From positions 94,466,852-94,530,851 of the forward strand of contig NC_134401.1 of the NCBI RefSeq assembly GCF_050003625.1: 64,000 bases of DNA. Reading direction: 5' to 3'. This stretch comes from Haematobia irritans. Taxonomy: Eukaryota > Arthropoda > Insecta > Diptera > Muscidae. Shown one piece after another: positions 20,073 through 31,599 of this stretch. Position 1 is the stretch's first letter. Every line of letters begins with the position of its first letter. The notes under the pieces are model-generated. The model did not search any database. It was not told where the DNA came from and was given only the letters and a program-made list of their open reading frames with translations. The translations under genes were made by a program, and so were the position numbers.

Positions 20073-23000
20073 TTACAAAGAGTTCGCCGAAGTGTCGGTC
20101 AATGAGACCAACTTAGCTATAGGTCGTCTTACAACGCCATTCTCCGTACGTATATCCGCGACCCGAATGTGACCATCTACGCCCGGGTGAACCGACACGA
20201 CTCGACCTAATTTCCAAGAAGTTGGTGGAAGCTGTTCATGACGAATAACGACTAGGTCATTTACCATAACATCGCGCTGAGGAAATTTCCACTTATATCT
20301 CATATGCAGATTCTTCAAATATTCCTCTTTCCAACGTACACAAAACTGTTGTGCAAGAGCCTGTACCTTACGAAACCGATTCACCAACGAAAGAGGCTGT
20401 TCGGTTATAACTGGCTCAGCAGGGGCGAGTAGAGGGGCACCTATAAGAAAATGACCCGGTGTCAAAGCGTCAAGCTCCTGCGGGTTATCCGATTGGGGAC
20501 AAAGAGGTCTTGAATTCAAACAAGCCTCAATACGAGCCAACACCGTCGAAAACTCTTCAAACGTGAAACGAACATTCCCTATTTGCCTTCTGAAATGCAA
20601 CTTAAAACTCTTCACCCCAGCTTCCCAAAGGCCTCCCATATGAGGCGCACCAGCTGGGATAAATCGCCACGATAGGCCCTGGTGTGCAAACTTAGAGGAC
20701 ACGACATCACTGCTTCCCCTAATTACATCCCGGAAATTTCGTTCAAGCTCACGCGACGCACCGACAAAATTTGTCCCATTGTCCGAGAAAATGGTCGCAG
20801 GACAACCCCGACGAGCAACAAACCTATGAAATGCCGCAAGAAAGCCGGCAGTCGACAAGTCGGAAACCGCTTCCAAATGAATCGCCCTAGTAGCAAAACA
20901 CACGAAAACGCACACATAACCTTTAGTTATGCGACAATAACGTCCGGTGAACGACTTCACCTCAAAGGGGCCTGCATAGTCTACGCCAGTCGTCGTAAAA
21001 GGTCTGTCGAGAACAGTTCTTTCCGGAGGAAGAGGAGCCATCACCTGACTACAAACCCGTTTCCTCTCCAAAAGACATGGTTTACACCTATGTATAACCG
21101 AACGAATAAGATTCCTCACCCGAGGTATCCAGTATTCTATACGAAGAATACGCAACATCAACTGATTTCCTCCATGAATGGAAATCAAATGAACAAATTC
21201 CACCAAAAGCTTCGTGAATCGACAGCTGTAGGGCAAAATTATAGGGTGCCGCTCCGAATACGAAAGAATAGGCGAGCGGCTCAAACGACCATACATCCGC
21301 ATTACACCCATTTCATCAAGGAACGGGTTCAAAGAAACAAGTGAACTGCCAGTACCTAACGAAGACCTATCCATCAAGTCCTTATATTCATTACCATAAT
21401 TCATTTTTTGAGCAAGCACTATCAAGCGACTTTTAGTTGCCCTAATCTCAGACGATGATAAACTGTGATCCGCATAGCTACAATCACGCCTATGAGCGGG
21501 ATGCGTCCGATAAAAGAATCTCATAACATATGAAATAACACGCAGCGCTCTATCCAGAGAAGAAAATCTATCGAGAACATCCTCGTATGAATTAACGAAA
21601 GAAGCATGTGCCTTCACAGACCGAATTTCTACGTCGGTGTCAAAAGAGGAAGTGTCACGAACCGGCCATTCCGATTGACTACACGATAGCCACTGAGGCC
21701 CATGCCACCAAAGTCGAGAGGCGGCCAAATCCGAAGGGGACACACCGCGGCTGCCAAGATCAGCAGGATTATCCTCCGACCTCACATGATACCAATTCGT
21801 ACCACCGACGTTCTCCTGAATGCGACATACCCTATTCGCGACAAATGTTGTCCAAGCCGAAGGCGTTTTCTTTAACCAGGCTAGTACAATAGTCGAATCC
21901 GTCCAACAATAAATTCGACCAAAATCAATACCGATTTCTCGAATGACCGTTCTTGCGAGTTCGGACGCTAAAACAGCGCCGCAAAGCTCCAAACGAGGCA
22001 AAGAAACCGATTTCAACGGAGCAACTTTCGTCTTGCACGATAGCAAATTAACGACAATCTCGCCATTCGGGGCCAAAACTCGAATATATACTACCCCCGC
22101 GTATGCCTTAACCGAGGCATCTGAAAATACGTGAAGCTCGGCCGAAGTGCACGGTGTGTAACGAATCCACCGAGGAATATTTATCGAATTGACATCCGGA
22201 TAACTATCTACAAATTTTTCCCACTCGGATGCCGTTGCCGAAGGCAGTATTTCATCCCAGCCGACGCGATCAAGCCAAACCTTCTGCATGATAATCTTTG
22301 CCACAATTATCACTGGACCTAACCAACCGACAGGGTCGAATAATTTCGCGATAGCCGACAACACTTCCCGTTTAGTGTATCCACACCTTTTTGCTATAGG
22401 CTCGACCGCGAAGTAGAATGCATCCAATTGAGCATTCCATCTCACACCCAATGGTTTCGAATTGCTAGCCTCGACAAATGCCAGCAATTGAGCATCAACC
22501 AAATATTCCGGCGGTAGTGAATCTAAAATTTCTCTATAATTCGATGTCCATTTCCGCAGTTCAAATTTAGCCGTCGCAAGCGCCGCGATTAATTGATCCC
22601 GAGCCATTATCGCAGTTTCAAGGTCATGAGTTCCGGTCAAAACGTCATCAACGTACATACATTTACGTAATATATCGGCCGCGAGTGGAAACTCCTCCTC
22701 AGTGTCTTCAGCTAACTGTAACAGTGTCCGTATCGCGAGATATGGTGCACAGTTTACACCGAAGGTCACCGTTTGTAGTTCATAGTCCTGGACTGTCCTT
22801 GTCGGAGAATCCCTAAAAACAATTCTCTGCAACGGAGCATGAGAAGAGTCCACTCGAATCTGCCTATACATCTGTGTAATATCGCAGTTGAACACGTATT
22901 TAAATAGTCGCCATCGCACAATAAGAAGGACTAAGTCCTGCTGCAAAGTGGGACCTACGTGAAGGATATCGTTAAGACTATTCCCGTTGGACGTTTTATT

Positions 23001-25511
23001 AGACGCATTAAATACGACGCGAAGTTTGGAAGTCTTCTTCTCGAGGTTAATGACAGGATGATGTGGAAGATAACACGAAAGTGTATCACTTGCAGAAATG
23101 GCGGATACTGGCCTCATGTGATCCAAATGCAAATATTCTTTAACAACACTATCATAAACTGATTTCACGTCCGGCCTTTTCGATAATGACGATTCATTAC
23201 GATAAAATTGCCTCAAAGCAGTTGTTCGGGACTCACCCAAATATCCACGAGGACCGAGCTCTTCCTTTAGCGGAAGTGTAACTATATATCTACCTTCCGA
23301 ATCTCTGCGCGTTGTCCGAACGTAATTTTCCTCACAGAACTTATCGGAGGGGGACAAAACCCCTTTACGTGGTGTTTCCTCCAACTCCCAAAACCGTAAA
23401 AGCGTTCTATCTAAATTTTCCTCTTCATCAACCGCTATAGTCGTAGTAAATGTTTGAATTTGCGATGTAGAAATCGGACCCGTTACTAGCCAGCCGAAAA
23501 CACTGTTCTGTGCTATCAATGATTGAGCCGCAATCTGCCGGCAACCTTCTAATAGTATTCTCGGGTACAAGTCAGCGCCTAGTAGAATATCGACCGGTCT
23601 CGACACGAAAAGATTCGGATCAGCTAAGCGAATATCCGGAATCTGAGACAAAACTTCCTGCGACACCGTAAAGGAAGGTAAATTCCCGGATATAGATTGG
23701 AGCACTATAGCCATAGTTTCCAACAAAACCGACGCGTTGAGTGGAGATCCGATTTTCAAATTACACATTTTACTCGATTTGGCCGAAATTGCGCTATTTA
23801 CCCCCGAAATTGTAACATTAGCCGCGTGAACCGGTAGTTTCACCCGATTTCGAAAGCGTTCCGTCAGAAACGAAGATTCTGAAGCGGGGTCAATCAAAGC
23901 GCGTGCCGGATATGAAACCCCATCGTGCATGATATTAATCATCGCAGTTCCCAAAAGCACGGCCCTATTTTGCGTCGTATGAAATGCCTGGCGAGGTAGG
24001 CACGCCGACGAGGTAGAAGGTTGCGGCTGATCAACCGAAGGCATAGTTCTCGGTTGAAAACTAGCCGCTGAACTCGACAAGGTGTTGGTCGAACCCGTCG
24101 CCGAAGTCGCGCTATTAGACGGCGTAGAATCGCGATGCAATAGCGAATGATGTCTCGAATTACATTTTGCACACGAATATTGTCTTGGACAATCCTTCAT
24201 CTCATGACCTTTCATTAAGCAATTCAAGCACAACCGGTTACGTTTTACCACTATGTAACGTTCCGATACCGAGAGTTTACCAAATTTAACGCAAGCCGAA
24301 AGTCTATGATTATGTTTAGGACAAATAACGCACTTAGATTCCGACGAAGCACGCGACGATTTAGAAGAAGACGCATTGGTAAAATGCGCTTTTACCTTCT
24401 TTTCCTGAGAACGCTTCGAAGACGTGTCTTCCCGCAAATCATGCAAACACATCAACGTACGAACCCTTTCGGACAAAAAAGCGTCTAAATCCGCCCACGA
24501 CGAAAGGGCTGATTTGTCCCTAACACTCTGCTCCCAAAGAGTCTGTGTGAGCCGCGGCAAACGTTGAAGGCAAATAAAAACGAGTATCTGGTCCCAATTA
24601 TCGGTCGAAACTTCGTACGTATTCAATGCCGAAAGACAGCCATTGATTCCACGTTGAATCGATTTCAAACCCGCACTTGTCTCTACCGATACTGCCGAAA
24701 TTGCAAAGAGAGACTTAAGTTGATTGTGAACTAGAACCCGCTTATTGTCGTATGCATCAACGAGGGCCTTCCACGCGAGGGCAAAACTTCGATGTGTCAG
24801 CGGAAACTTCGAGACAATTTCCCTAGCTTCGCCACTGGTCTTCCGCACAAGATGACACAAACGCTCGACGTCCGTTAATCTTGAATTGTTAACATAAACT
24901 GCTTGAAACAAATCCCGGAATGTAGGCCAGTCTAGAAAATTGCCCTCAAATACATCCGTATCGCACGGTGGCAACGCCAAATTGTGAACCATATCACAAA
25001 GTGGAGGGCCACTAACGGCCACTTCACCCCTAAACCCGGCTTTGCCATTAGGCAGCGACTGCCCATCCCGATCAGCCGGTATCGAAGTAGTCGCGTTATT
25101 AGCCCAAATCGCTTCGGATCCTTGAGTCGATTTATGAGACCCGATACTCCGTCTCGATGCTGCAACGACCGAAGACGCAGACGAAGTGATCGATGATCTA
25201 CGTGACCGACGAAACTGGCCCAATTTTCGATTTATCGCGGACAAACAATTCATATAAGCCTGATGGGACGCGTCATATTTCCCGTCCACCGATTCAATAT
25301 CGCTCGTTTGCGTTGTTCCGGCACCCTGTAAACTAGCCACGCATTCCTCAAAGCAATCCTGAACCTTTGTCCACAACTTCCCCAATTCCTCACTTCGAAT
25401 CTCGAGGCTATAGACGTCTAACTCCTCATCTTTCATGGCATTAAAATGGGCGTGGAATTTAATAAGAGCGTCCGAAACGCGAATAAAGCGATCAAAGGGA
25501 GATACAGACAT
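20073..25511 (-). CDS. BEL/Pao Gag-Pol polyprotein, intact
   Basis: The polyprotein supplies capsid, protease, reverse transcriptase/RNase H and integrase. I chose the ATG at 25511 (MSVSPFDRFIRV), giving 1812 residues; the frame is open further upstream but has no ATG there. Order: a Ser-rich gag N-terminus; a DUF1759-like region (about 175-320, with DWPTFRDLF); CCHC knuckles (about 395-465); retropepsin with ALIDPAS (Asp about 540); reverse transcriptase with YVDD (about 953); RNase H with FSDAS (about 1129) and WTDSTIVLAWL; an HHCC zinc region; integrase with GVDYAG (Asp 1511), FSDNGTNF (Asp 1577) and GLWEAG (Glu 1630); and a DUF5641-like tail ending near the stop. No frameshift separates gag and pol, as is usual in BEL/Pao. 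Antisense ORFs here are shadows. Confidence 0.97.
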   Translation of the reverse strand: MSVSPFDRFIRVSDALIKFHAHFNAMKDEELDVYSLEIRSEELGKLWTKVQDCFEECVASLQGAGTTQTSDIESVDGKYDASHQAYMNCLSAINRKLGQFRRSRRSSITSSASSVVAASRRSIGSHKSTQGSEAIWANNATTSIPADRDGQSLPNGKAGFRGEVAVSGPPLCDMVHNLALPPCDTDVFEGNFLDWPTFRDLFQAVYVNNSRLTDVERLCHLVRKTSGEAREIVSKFPLTHRSFALAWKALVDAYDNKRVLVHNQLKSLFAISAVSVETSAGLKSIQRGINGCLSALNTYEVSTDNWDQILVFICLQRLPRLTQTLWEQSVRDKSALSSWADLDAFLSERVRTLMCLHDLREDTSSKRSQEKKVKAHFTNASSSKSSRASSESKCVICPKHNHRLSACVKFGKLSVSERYIVVKRNRLCLNCLMKGHEMKDCPRQYSCAKCNSRHHSLLHRDSTPSNSATSATGSTNTLSSSAASFQPRTMPSVDQPQPSTSSACLPRQAFHTTQNRAVLLGTAMINIMHDGVSYPARALIDPASESSFLTERFRNRVKLPVHAANVTISGVNSAISAKSSKMCNLKIGSPLNASVLLETMAIVLQSISGNLPSFTVSQEVLSQIPDIRLADPNLFVSRPVDILLGADLYPRILLEGCRQIAAQSLIAQNSVFGWLVTGPISTSQIQTFTTTIAVDEEENLDRTLLRFWELEETPRKGVLSPSDKFCEENYVRTTRRDSEGRYIVTLPLKEELGPRGYLGESRTTALRQFYRNESSLSKRPDVKSVYDSVVKEYLHLDHMRPVSAISASDTLSCYLPHHPVINLEKKTSKLRVVFNASNKTSNGNSLNDILHVGPTLQQDLVLLIVRWRLFKYVFNCDITQMYRQIRVDSSHAPLQRIVFRDSPTRTVQDYELQTVTFGVNCAPYLAIRTLLQLAEDTEEEFPLAADILRKCMYVDDVLTGTHDLETAIMARDQLIAALATAKFELRKWTSNYREILDSLPPEYLVDAQLLAFVEASNSKPLGVRWNAQLDAFYFAVEPIAKRCGYTKREVLSAIAKLFDPVGWLGPVIIVAKIIMQKVWLDRVGWDEILPSATASEWEKFVDSYPDVNSINIPRWIRYTPCTSAELHVFSDASVKAYAGVVYIRVLAPNGEIVVNLLSCKTKVAPLKSVSLPRLELCGAVLASELARTVIREIGIDFGRIYCWTDSTIVLAWLKKTPSAWTTFVANRVCRIQENVGGTNWYHVRSEDNPADLGSRGVSPSDLAASRLWWHGPQWLSCSQSEWPVRDTSSFDTDVEIRSVKAHASFVNSYEDVLDRFSSLDRALRVISYVMRFFYRTHPAHRRDCSYADHSLSSSEIRATKSRLIVLAQKMNYGNEYKDLMDRSSLGTGSSLVSLNPFLDEMGVMRMYGRLSRSPILSYSERHPIILPYSCRFTKLLVEFVHLISIHGGNQLMLRILRIEYWIPRVRNLIRSVIHRCKPCLLERKRVCSQVMAPLPPERTVLDRPFTTTGVDYAGPFEVKSFTGRYCRITKGYVCVFVCFATRAIHLEAVSDLSTAGFLAAFHRFVARRGCPATIFSDNGTNFVGASRELERNFRDVIRGSSDVVSSKFAHQGLSWRFIPAGAPHMGGLWEAGVKSFKLHFRRQIGNVRFTFEEFSTVLARIEACLNSRPLCPQSDNPQELDALTPGHFLIGAPLLAPAEPVITEQPLSLVNRFRKVQALAQQFCVRWKEEYLKNLHMRYKWKFPQRDVMVNDLVVIRHEQLPPTSWKLGRVVSVHPGVDGHIRVADIRTENGVVRRPIAKLVSLTDTSANSL

Positions 25512-26888
25512 TCTAACTTTACGTTCAACTACCAAATTGAAGAATGTAACCAAATACGAAATTACAATATAGCCAAGAAGCAACGGCCAATAAAATTACC
25601 AAACTCAGACAAGGTTCCGTTCAATAAAAATAGCAAAATACGCAAAAGTAACTCAAATTCCGACCAAAACGAAAAAACACAATTTTCACTATCAAAATAA
25701 ATCAATCCGTATCAAATATCAAAACGCACTTTATCTCGAGTTACAAAGATTAATTCGAGTCCACAACTCGCGAAAATCCGACAAAAGATCAAACGTTCCC
25801 AGAAACCGAAAATACTGAATGTAGGGTGCACAAAATATTACCCCCGAACGCTTGACACAAGAAAAATTATAATAATAATAATAATAAACAAAGGTATAAA
25901 TAAATCAATAATAATAAATACCTGTCCAATAAATATTCAAAATTTACCAAATATTTGAATGATCGAATAATTTCTCTCAGTGTGAGAGCGTAAAAGTTTC
26001 AAAATATACCGAGTTTTAATTCAAGCCCCGATTCCAACAGGGAAATATTCAAACCTTTGAATTCAACTTGAATTCTAATGTGGGAATTACACGTAGTGTA
26101 TAGCCCCCTTAAGAATTCAAATGATGATCGATATCCGATAACACGATAGTACGAGATGTGCCCGATTAGTCACTATACTATAGCAATCGACTAAGAGCGC
26201 AACACTGATGAGAACAAAACAAAATAAAAGCTTTTGTATGTTCTCAAATGTATGCAAATGAACGAAACAATAATTAATAAATGAAATTTCAGCACAGAAA
26301 ACGCGAAAAAGTGGTGAATATACGAAACAAAGAGAGTGATATATGTGTATAGTGAATATTAGTGTACGAAAGTGGTGAAAATATGTACTTTAAGTTATTT
26401 CTCTCCGAAATTATTTGCACAGACGTCAAAATGGAAATACAAAAACAAAAACCTTGAATGCGTTTTGCCGTCGGCAAATGAAAATTTACTTAAAAACAAT
26501 GAAAAACGATATTTTCACGCAAATAAAGGCAAATAAACCACTTTAAATAAAAAAAAACACTAATATTCACTGATATCACTGAACTTGTACACCACTTTTA
26601 GGAATATTTATAATAAAAACCGATCGCGTAGCGTTGTAAAACAACCTTTTTTTTTCTTTAAATGGACGGACGACCACTATATTTGTTGTTGCACCGACCG
26701 CGAACTCACTTTATAAGGGAAAATGCACTGCACTTACCTTATAAAACGATGAAACAGATGTTGAGGATGATGAACTGATTGGTTTGAGTTTAAGGTGAAA
26801 TTGATGACCAGGTCAGGTGGACTGTGTCTATAACAAAAACCAAGAAAAACACCGGTTAAACCAATTCTTCCACTCCGAAGTCCAATTA
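25512..26888 (-). other. BEL/Pao 5' leader
   Basis: About 1.4 kb between the primer site and gag. It contains a short (AATAAT)n run near 25868 and no conserved ORF. Packaging and dimer signals are expected here but cannot be read by eye. Confidence 0.6.
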
Positions 26889-26905
26889 TCCGGCTCGAAG
26901 GACCA
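26889..26905 (-). promoter_or_regulatory. Primer binding site, tRNA-Tyr type
   Basis: Element orientation reads TGGTCCTTCGAGCCGGA, 3 nt after the 5' LTR. Its complement, TCCGGCTCGAAGGACCA, matches the 3' end of insect tRNA-Tyr plus CCA as I remember that tRNA. Confidence 0.8.
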
Positions 26906-26908
26906 AAA

Positions 26909-27271
26909 TGTTCGCCGAATGCGAAAAGTATGGAAATATAGAGAAAAATAAAAACACGATAGTTTAATATTTTCAATATATAACAAGAGCAGAAGGTTTT
27001 ATTAAGGTGTTTTCTATTATAATTAATGGTAAACAATATTACCTATAATTTCCAACGATATGGATAAATTTGCAACCGCACCAATTGGCTTATCGATAAC
27101 AAGTAAAGTGAGAGATGCTCTCAACCAAGATGGCGGAAGGCGGGGCTTTTGACAAGATAAATTAATATTCAAATTATGACATTTCTACTCTGGCAGGGAT
27201 GTACCAAAAAGTAGTATACAAATTCTAACGAACACTATTAAGTCCAATTAATCTTTACTCGAACTTAAACA
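26909..27271 (-). repeat. 5' LTR of the BEL/Pao element
   Basis: A 363-bp LTR with TG..CA ends, apparently identical to the one at 18263-18625. It should carry the Pol II promoter of the element. The target duplication GGTTA follows at 27272. Confidence 0.95.
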
Positions 27272-27800
27272 GGTTATATACAATTATGAACCGATATGGA
27301 CCAATTTATGTGTGATTGGGGATCGGTTTATCTGAGGGCTATATATAACAATATTGGTTTGGCATGGTTGTTTCAACTGAATCGGATGGAATCTGCTCGT
27401 CCAAGACGCATCGAAGGTCAAATCTTGGATAAATTTTGTTCCTCCAAGAGGGTCCAGAGGTCAAATCTGGGGATCGGTTTATATGGGGGCTATATATAAT
27501 TATGGACCGATATGGACCAATTTTTGCATGGCTGTTAGATACCATATATTAACACCACGTACCAAATTTCAACCGGATCGGATGAATTTTGCTCCATTAA
27601 GAACCTCAGCAATCCAAATCTGGGTGTCGGTTTATATGGGGGCTATACGTAAAAGTGGTCCGATATGGCCCATTTGCAATACCATCCGACCTACATCTAA
27701 GTTTCAAGTCGATAGCTTGTTTCGTTCGGAAGTTAGCGTGATTTCAACAGACGGACGGACGGACATGCACAGATCGACTCAGAATTTCACCACGACCCAA
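27272..27800 (+). repeat. Diverged direct repeats with GGTTTATATGGGGGCTAT
   Basis: At least three units, about 160-190 bp apart, carry the phrase GATCGGTTTATATGGGGGCT and then ATGGACCGATATGGACCAAT (27316, 27473 and 27629). The apparent ORFs over this stretch follow the repeat and show no domain. The repeat was present before the BEL element inserted in it. Confidence 0.7.
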
Positions 27801-27804
27801 AATA

Positions 27805-28440
27805 TATATTCCAAATGGAATAAAATGATATTTTTTTCAGATATTTTTCCAGACATGCTGTCTCGATCAAGGATAAACACACTGGCAACTAGTGACTCAA
27901 CATCATTCCTTTATTAAACACGGTAAACACCTCTCGCGGAAATTTAATTTGCCAATAACACAGTTTTGCAATGTATTTCTTATGCGAACAAAATGTAAAA
28001 AATCGATAATAACGCCTCACGGAATTTTCGTTAGCATTTCTTATGGGTAGCGGAAATTTCGGCTAGAGGTGTACAACATTATGTTCAACGTGATTTTAGT
28101 CGCATGTATATGTTAATTATATTATATGTACATGGAAGAATTTATTAACTTTTATTCAAATTAATAAACATCTAAACAATCGTGTTATACTTGACCATAA
28201 TAATTCTTTTAACTAAAAGTTTGATGGGGCTCTTAATTGCTTCATTCTAAATTTATCTAAGAAGGCACTTAATAATTGCACTAATGGGATGCTTCAATAT
28301 CGTAACTTGGAGTGATACAACTTCTCATTAGTGACGGCGCTTTTCCGACAAATTTTGGATATCGTATACGACTGTTTTCGACGTGATGGGAATTGTCAGA
28401 AGTGCCGTCAAATTAAAAAAAATGTTTGCAGGGTATGAAC
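27805..28440 (+). repeat. Dispersed repeat D (copy 2), interrupted by a small MITE
   Basis: The copy matches 54775-55290: CCAAATGGAATAAA, TTTTTCCAGACA, then AATAATTGCACTAATGGGAT, GTGACGGCGCTTTTCCGA and GTATACGACTGTTTTCGACG. It is noncoding. A MITE lies inside it at about 27926-28074. Confidence 0.7.
27926..28074. mobile_element. Small MITE with ACACCTCT..GCGGAAATTT ends
   Basis: The left end CACCTCTCGCGGAAATTT and the right end AAATTTCGGCTAGAGGTG are inverted. The ends relate to those of the element at 17000-17407. Length is about 150 bp. Confidence 0.7.
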
Positions 28441-29536
28441 CTACATTGAAATAAAATTATTTTGGTGCAAACATCATTTTGTACTGATGTAAAAATAGGG
28501 GTGGGAGAAATACACTTCACTGTACTACATGCAACAACTTACCTAAGACAAGAGATTGCTTGCAAGTACTATTCGGGGTAGTTGCCTTAACCGAATAGGA
28601 TGGTAGAAGACCTTCATTCGGTTGGCAAAAAATCAGTTAGGGCAACGAATTTGTTTTCTGGGTGTAGAAAACGGCTGATCCTCTCTTTTAAATGTTATAC
28701 TAAATACACGCAAAGATACGTTTGGAAAACGGGTATCGCAAACGTTGTTCTTTTCTTACTGAATTTTTAAATTTTCAATAAGTTCACAAAACAAAAGTTT
28801 TGTTACAAAATTCTTATTTTTGTAATTTTTTTTAAATTATGTGTTTTTTATTCCTTTCTGCCTTTGTGTCATTTTGAGGTTTCGTATTAAATATGTAAAA
28901 TAGTAGTATGTAATTCCATCCTTTCGAAATCTTGCGAAAATATTTGGGATGAATATACATACATTACATGTTTTCCGTTTCCTAAAATTGTATTTTGTAC
29001 ATAATTTGTATGAAAGGGCCGACTAATATTTCTTTTAAATAAATTTTCTTTACATCGGCTTGTGGGCGCCCAAAACTGTGCTCTATAAATATAACTGGTC
29101 GACTGTATGGGTTGAATGTGCGTTGATTGCCATAGCGATCATTTTCTGTTGATGACAATAGCATATAGCCCAGTGGATCAACATGGTCAGTGACAATGGA
29201 TAGAATAGTATGAAATGAGTTTTTTTCATGTTGCATCCATTTTGCTAACTTTTGAATCTTTCACATAGCTTTTAAATGTTAAGAAATTGTTTGTTGTGCA
29301 ACTATTTGTAGAGTTTGTAAGGCTTGAGGTCATGTTGTAATAAAACAAAATAAAATATTAGTTTTTTTTTTTTATAGTGTTTAATTTTTAATTCTTTCCA
29401 ATATTTCGAACACCATCGTTGTCCGTCCTCAGGGAAATTAACTTTAACAAAAGAAAATAAACACAAATTAACCAAACAGAAAGACAAATATTTCAAACAT
29501 TTAACATAGCTGCCATTTGGTTTTGTCTCTCCATCT
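28441..29536. other. No gene recognised
   Basis: AT-rich DNA. Minus ORFs at 28982-29236 and 29302-29496 have no recognisable domain. Confidence 0.4.
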
Positions 29537-29539
29537 CAT

Positions 29540-29888
29540 ATCGTTTGCACTACGTCTCTTCAAACTTTTTTGGTGGTCTTCCACGTTCTTCATTTCTTAC
29601 ATAATTTCAACGGTTCAGAACGTTGAAACCAACTTTTGCATGTTGCTTCTAATAGAGCATGATCACCATATGCCTGGACAAGCATTCGATGCGAATCTGC
29701 AGCACTTTTCTTCAAATGAAAACAATAAATTAATGCTCTCTGCAAATCGTCACTTTTTGGTGCAAAATTCGACATTTTTAACGCAAATATTTTCACAGTT
29801 GTCATACCAAATAACCAAAAAAAGGGCAACAAATGTTCCCTATCGAGACATTTGTATGTTGACGCTCACTTGATGCCAGTATACCTGG
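29540..29888 (-). pseudogene. mariner relic, 5' end of a Mos1-like (mauritiana-type) element
   Basis: The end at 29888 reads CCAGGTATACTGGCATCAAG in element orientation, next to a TA (29889-29890), a typical mariner terminus. The N-terminal transposase portion begins MSNFAPKSDDLQRALIYCF and continues to HRMLVQAYGDHALLEATCKSWFQR. A shifted frame then gives GRPPKKFEET. Only about 350 bp remain and there is no catalytic core. The type differs from the mariner at 3520. Confidence 0.8.
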
Positions 29889-29890
29889 TA

Positions 29891-30737
29891 AGTGAACCTG
29901 AAAATAAAGTGGGCTGCCACTTTATGGTCCGCGATTCTCCGTCCAGAACTAAAATTTAAAAAAATATATAAAATCGAATACAGTGAAACGTCTGAGAACT
30001 GGGACTCACGGTCGCCTACATTTGAGAGGTGTCCAGTTATCTGAGATCAATTTTAATGTGTTGATATAGCAAACGTCCGCAGACAACTGTCCAAGGTTTC
30101 GCTGTAATTTCTTCTATATTGTTTGTATTACAAAAAAGTGCTAAAAACTAAATATGCCTCAAAGAAATGAGAAAGATGCAATTAGCCAGAAAATAACAAA
30201 AATTGAGTTAGTCTTTGTGAAATTTTTTCATATCCTGTAAAAGAATCAACGTTTATCATTAAAAGTACATACTTTTCTTCTAAACAAATTTTTTACAGCG
30301 AAAAGCAAATGGTAGACGATGGTTGGTTGTCTAAAATTTCGTTTGGGAGGAACGAATTATTATTTTCTTGTATAACAGAACATCGTTACCATAAGCGTAG
30401 GAAGGCTTCTGGGGTGGGGGATTTAGACCCCCAGAAAAATTTTAGCCCTCCCCCCAGAATTTGAAAACCTATCTACGATTTTACATTTTTATAAAAATTA
30501 AACAAGTATACACAACCGCACAAAGTTACGCTAAAGGCTTTCATGCACAATCGAATTACTTGTGTTGTGGCAGGAGTTGCCGATGGCAATGTTTGAAGTC
30601 TGATATAAAGCTGTGGTTGAACTTATAATTTAGTTGAATAACTAAAGCTCCTTTATTATTTTGTTTAGTCTGGTTTAATCAATTAAAAAAATAGTAATTG
30701 ATATTAAAACTATTCTTTCATAAATTAAACTCTTAAT
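29891..30737. other. No gene recognised
   Basis: The phrase GTCCGCGATTCTCCGTCCAG at 29929 resembles the B-box side of the second SINE type (34545-34625). Otherwise this is AT-rich DNA. Confidence 0.35.
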
Positions 30738-31241
30738 GCTGCAAAAAAGCGTCGCCAAAAAAGAAGTGGATAAGCGGAGAAGCGATGAATGTAATATGAA
30801 CTTGTCATAGAACGAATGTCCACCGTTTCAACAGCCGTTGCAATGAATTTGCACCACTTTTTAAGGTGTGATCCGAATTCAGTGTTTTGAATGTGAATTA
30901 AAAAATTTTGTGATATTTTCCCAAATAAATATTTTTTTTATATTTTTTATGACTTTTAATGCATTCTAATGCTTGTTTGAAACGTTTTTCTTCGAATATT
31001 TTCAAAAATTATTGATTTTTCTATAATGTATTTAGCATTTTTGTGGCAAAATTTGAATAATTTGTACCATTTTATTTATTCTTACTCTTTTTTTAAACTA
31101 TTTGAAAAAAGAAAATAAAAAATTACGCATTAAAATATGAAAAAAAAATGAAGTAAAAAACTTCCTGTGTATTTAAAATAATTAATAATTAAGTGCTTTT
31201 AAAGTTGTGCCTTTAGAACAACTCTCATTTTTTTGCTGGGA
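30738..31241. mobile_element. MITE family with CCCAGCAAAAAA ends (copy B)
   Basis: The start TGCAAAAAAGCGTC and the end ATTTTTTTGCTGGG are inverted. The interior matches copy A at 11359-11915, including TGTCATAGAACGAATGTCCAC-type text and a shared AT-rich half. Confidence 0.7.
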
Positions 31242-31599
31242 AAAGTGTGGAACTACTTTTAGTTGCTTTATTATAAATTAATTGTCGAGTTATTTTGATG
31301 TCTATTTTTTATTCATTTTTATGAAATAAAACATTAATTGAACCTATAAATTCAGTCTATAAATTTTTAGCTAGGGGGGCTATAGCACCCCCAATAACAT
31401 GAAATTCAAATTTCATGTTATTCGATAAATCATATTTAATACTATTTGGACATTTCATACACTAATACTTCGCACTAGGCACGAAATCTCGCTATTTAGA
31501 ACTCAAATCTCTTTACAAATCTCAAGTATTCGGACTGGCAAAATAACGAGATTTCGTTGATTTGAGGATTAAACAGCTGTTTGTAAATATATCAATACA
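31242..31599. other. No gene recognised
   Basis: AT-rich sequence with no supported feature. Confidence 0.4.

Larger units (their letters stand above)
18263..27271 (-). mobile_element. BEL/Pao LTR retrotransposon, complete and apparently young
   Basis: The element is 9009 bp on the minus strand. Both LTRs are 363 bp and appear identical by eye, which implies recent insertion. Target duplication GGTTA occurs at 18258-18262 and 27272-27276. In order from the 5' LTR it holds the LTR (27271-26909), a primer site for tRNA-Tyr, a 1.4-kb leader, gag-pol (25511-20073), a second ORF (20049-18970), a G-rich tandem repeat (18797-18962) and the 3' LTR (18625-18263). Gag DUF1759, retropepsin DUF1758 and the YVDD reverse transcriptase assign it to BEL/Pao. 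All enzymatic domains appear intact, so it may be active. Confidence 0.97.

Noticed and set aside
20682..21344. 220-codon plus-strand ORF
   Set aside because: It is antisense to the intact integrase region of the BEL/Pao gag-pol and reflects codon composition.
25512..25583. Extra N-terminal 24 codons of the BEL Gag-Pol
   Set aside because: The first codon is TTG; the first ATG is at 25511.
27296..27917. ORFs of 67 and 144 codons
   Set aside because: They follow a diverged tandem repeat, have no domain and start inside a repeat unit.
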